Origin: Rickettsiales bacterium
GTDB taxonomy: Bacteria > Pseudomonadota > Alphaproteobacteria > TMED109
NCBI GenBank assembly: GCA_002720125.1
Contig: PBGQ01000004.1
Location: forward strand, 13,316 to 18,783
Direction: 5' to 3'
DNA length: 5,468 nt
Shown: positions 5,140-5,468 of the stretch, piece by piece
How the letters are laid out: every line of letters begins with the position of its first letter
Position numbering within the stretch: position 1 is the first letter of the stretch
The notes under the pieces: generated by a model
The model's input: only the letters and a program-made list of their open reading frames with translations
Database searches by the model: none
What the model was told of the DNA's origin: nothing
Position numbers and translations under genes: made by a program

Positions 5140-5468
5140 ATGCTTAATATTGCCATTAGAGTAGCTAATTATGATAAATCCGGGAAAGGACATCTAACTA
5201 GATGTTCAAATATAAGAAATTACTTAAAAACTAAGGTTATATGGTTTCTGGATAAACCTTCTAGTTTTTTAGAAAAAAAATTTCCAAAAGATTTATATTT
5301 TATAGAAAAGAATGATTTCAGTTTAACTGAAGTAGAAAAATATATTATATCTAAAGAAATAGGTTTGGTTTTAGTTGATAGCTATAAAATAGATACTCTA
5401 AGTCTAAAAATATTAAATAAAAAAATCTCGACAGCGGTTATTCTTGATAGTTTTAAAATTTTACCAGT
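5140..5468 (+). CDS. pseG: UDP-2,4-diacetamido-2,4,6-trideoxy-beta-L-altropyranose hydrolase, PseG (5' part)
   Basis: An ATG at 5140, 13 nt after the pseC stop, opens a frame of 109 codons that runs off the right edge. It begins MLNIAIRVANYDKSGKGHLTRC, matching the PseG start (usual form IAIRADgg..iGxGHxxRC). His18 in GKGH corresponds to the catalytic His17 of C. jejuni PseG. LVLVDSYKID (about 80-89) and STAVILDSF (about 99-107) match the DxYxxD and IDD strands of the family, although the second Asp of IDD is Ser here. PseG is a GT-B-fold inverting hydrolase that cleaves UDP from the di-N-acetylated sugar before PseI condenses it with phosphoenolpyruvate. The AIRVANYDKSG stretch replaces the usual ADGG-type residues, so this is a divergent member. 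The Shine-Dalgarno is weak (upstream TAAG). About 160 residues, including the C-terminal UDP-binding half, are missing. Confidence 0.78.
   Translation, partial: MLNIAIRVANYDKSGKGHLTRCSNIRNYLKTKVIWFLDKPSSFLEKKFPKDLYFIEKNDFSLTEVEKYIISKEIGLVLVDSYKIDTLSLKILNKKISTAVILDSFKILP

Noticed and set aside
1..5468. Alternative genetic code (TGA as Trp), suggested by the very low G+C
   Set aside because: Trp is encoded by TGG throughout, and the one relevant TGA (3967-3969) ends PseB at its normal length.

Overview
This is a strongly A+T-rich window (roughly 70% A+T by eye) of compact bacterial genes with short spacers and a heavy bias to AAA lysine and other A/T-ending codons. The rRNA methyltransferase ends in an 'NVSNAAA' motif III that I associate with alphaproteobacterial RlmB. 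With the base composition and compactness this suggests a SAR11-like or other streamlined, low-GC marine alphaproteobacterium. That placement is inference and other low-GC bacteria are not excluded.

Layout. The left edge (1-323, minus strand) holds the N-terminal part of a multi-spanning membrane protein of the O-antigen ligase (WaaL/RfaL) type, cut by the window edge. A 145-bp divergent spacer (324-468) follows. It has candidate promoters in both directions, a short inverted repeat, and a strong Shine-Dalgarno sequence in front of a 5-codon mini-ORF. Everything from 469 to the right edge is on the plus strand: a SpoU-family rRNA 2'-O-methyltransferase (rlmB-like, 469-1269), an aldo/keto reductase starting 1 nt later (1271-2149), a PIG-L/LmbE-type zinc N-deacetylase (2219-2899), pseB (2965-3969), pseC overlapping it by 4 nt with a TTG start (3966-5126), and the first 109 codons of pseG (5140 to the edge).

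How they fit together. PseB, PseC and PseG are enzymes of the CMP-pseudaminic acid pathway, which converts UDP-GlcNAc to a 5,7-diamino nonulosonic acid that decorates flagellin, pili, capsule or O-antigen. PseB makes the 4-keto-6-deoxy sugar, PseC aminates C4, and PseG later removes UDP. PseH, PseI and PseF are not in the window and are expected further right. The deacetylase and the aldo/keto reductase are not part of the minimal pathway and may modify the sugar. The divergent O-antigen ligase-like gene fits a surface-polysaccharide locus. The rRNA methyltransferase is the outlier: a translation gene reading straight into sugar genes.

I see no tRNA, rRNA, CRISPR array, insertion sequence or convincing intrinsic terminator. 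No gene-free stretch exceeds 300 bases. The points most worth a second look are the missing active-site His in the aldo/keto reductase, the PIG-L enzyme inside a pseudaminic acid operon, and the unusual leader before rlmB.
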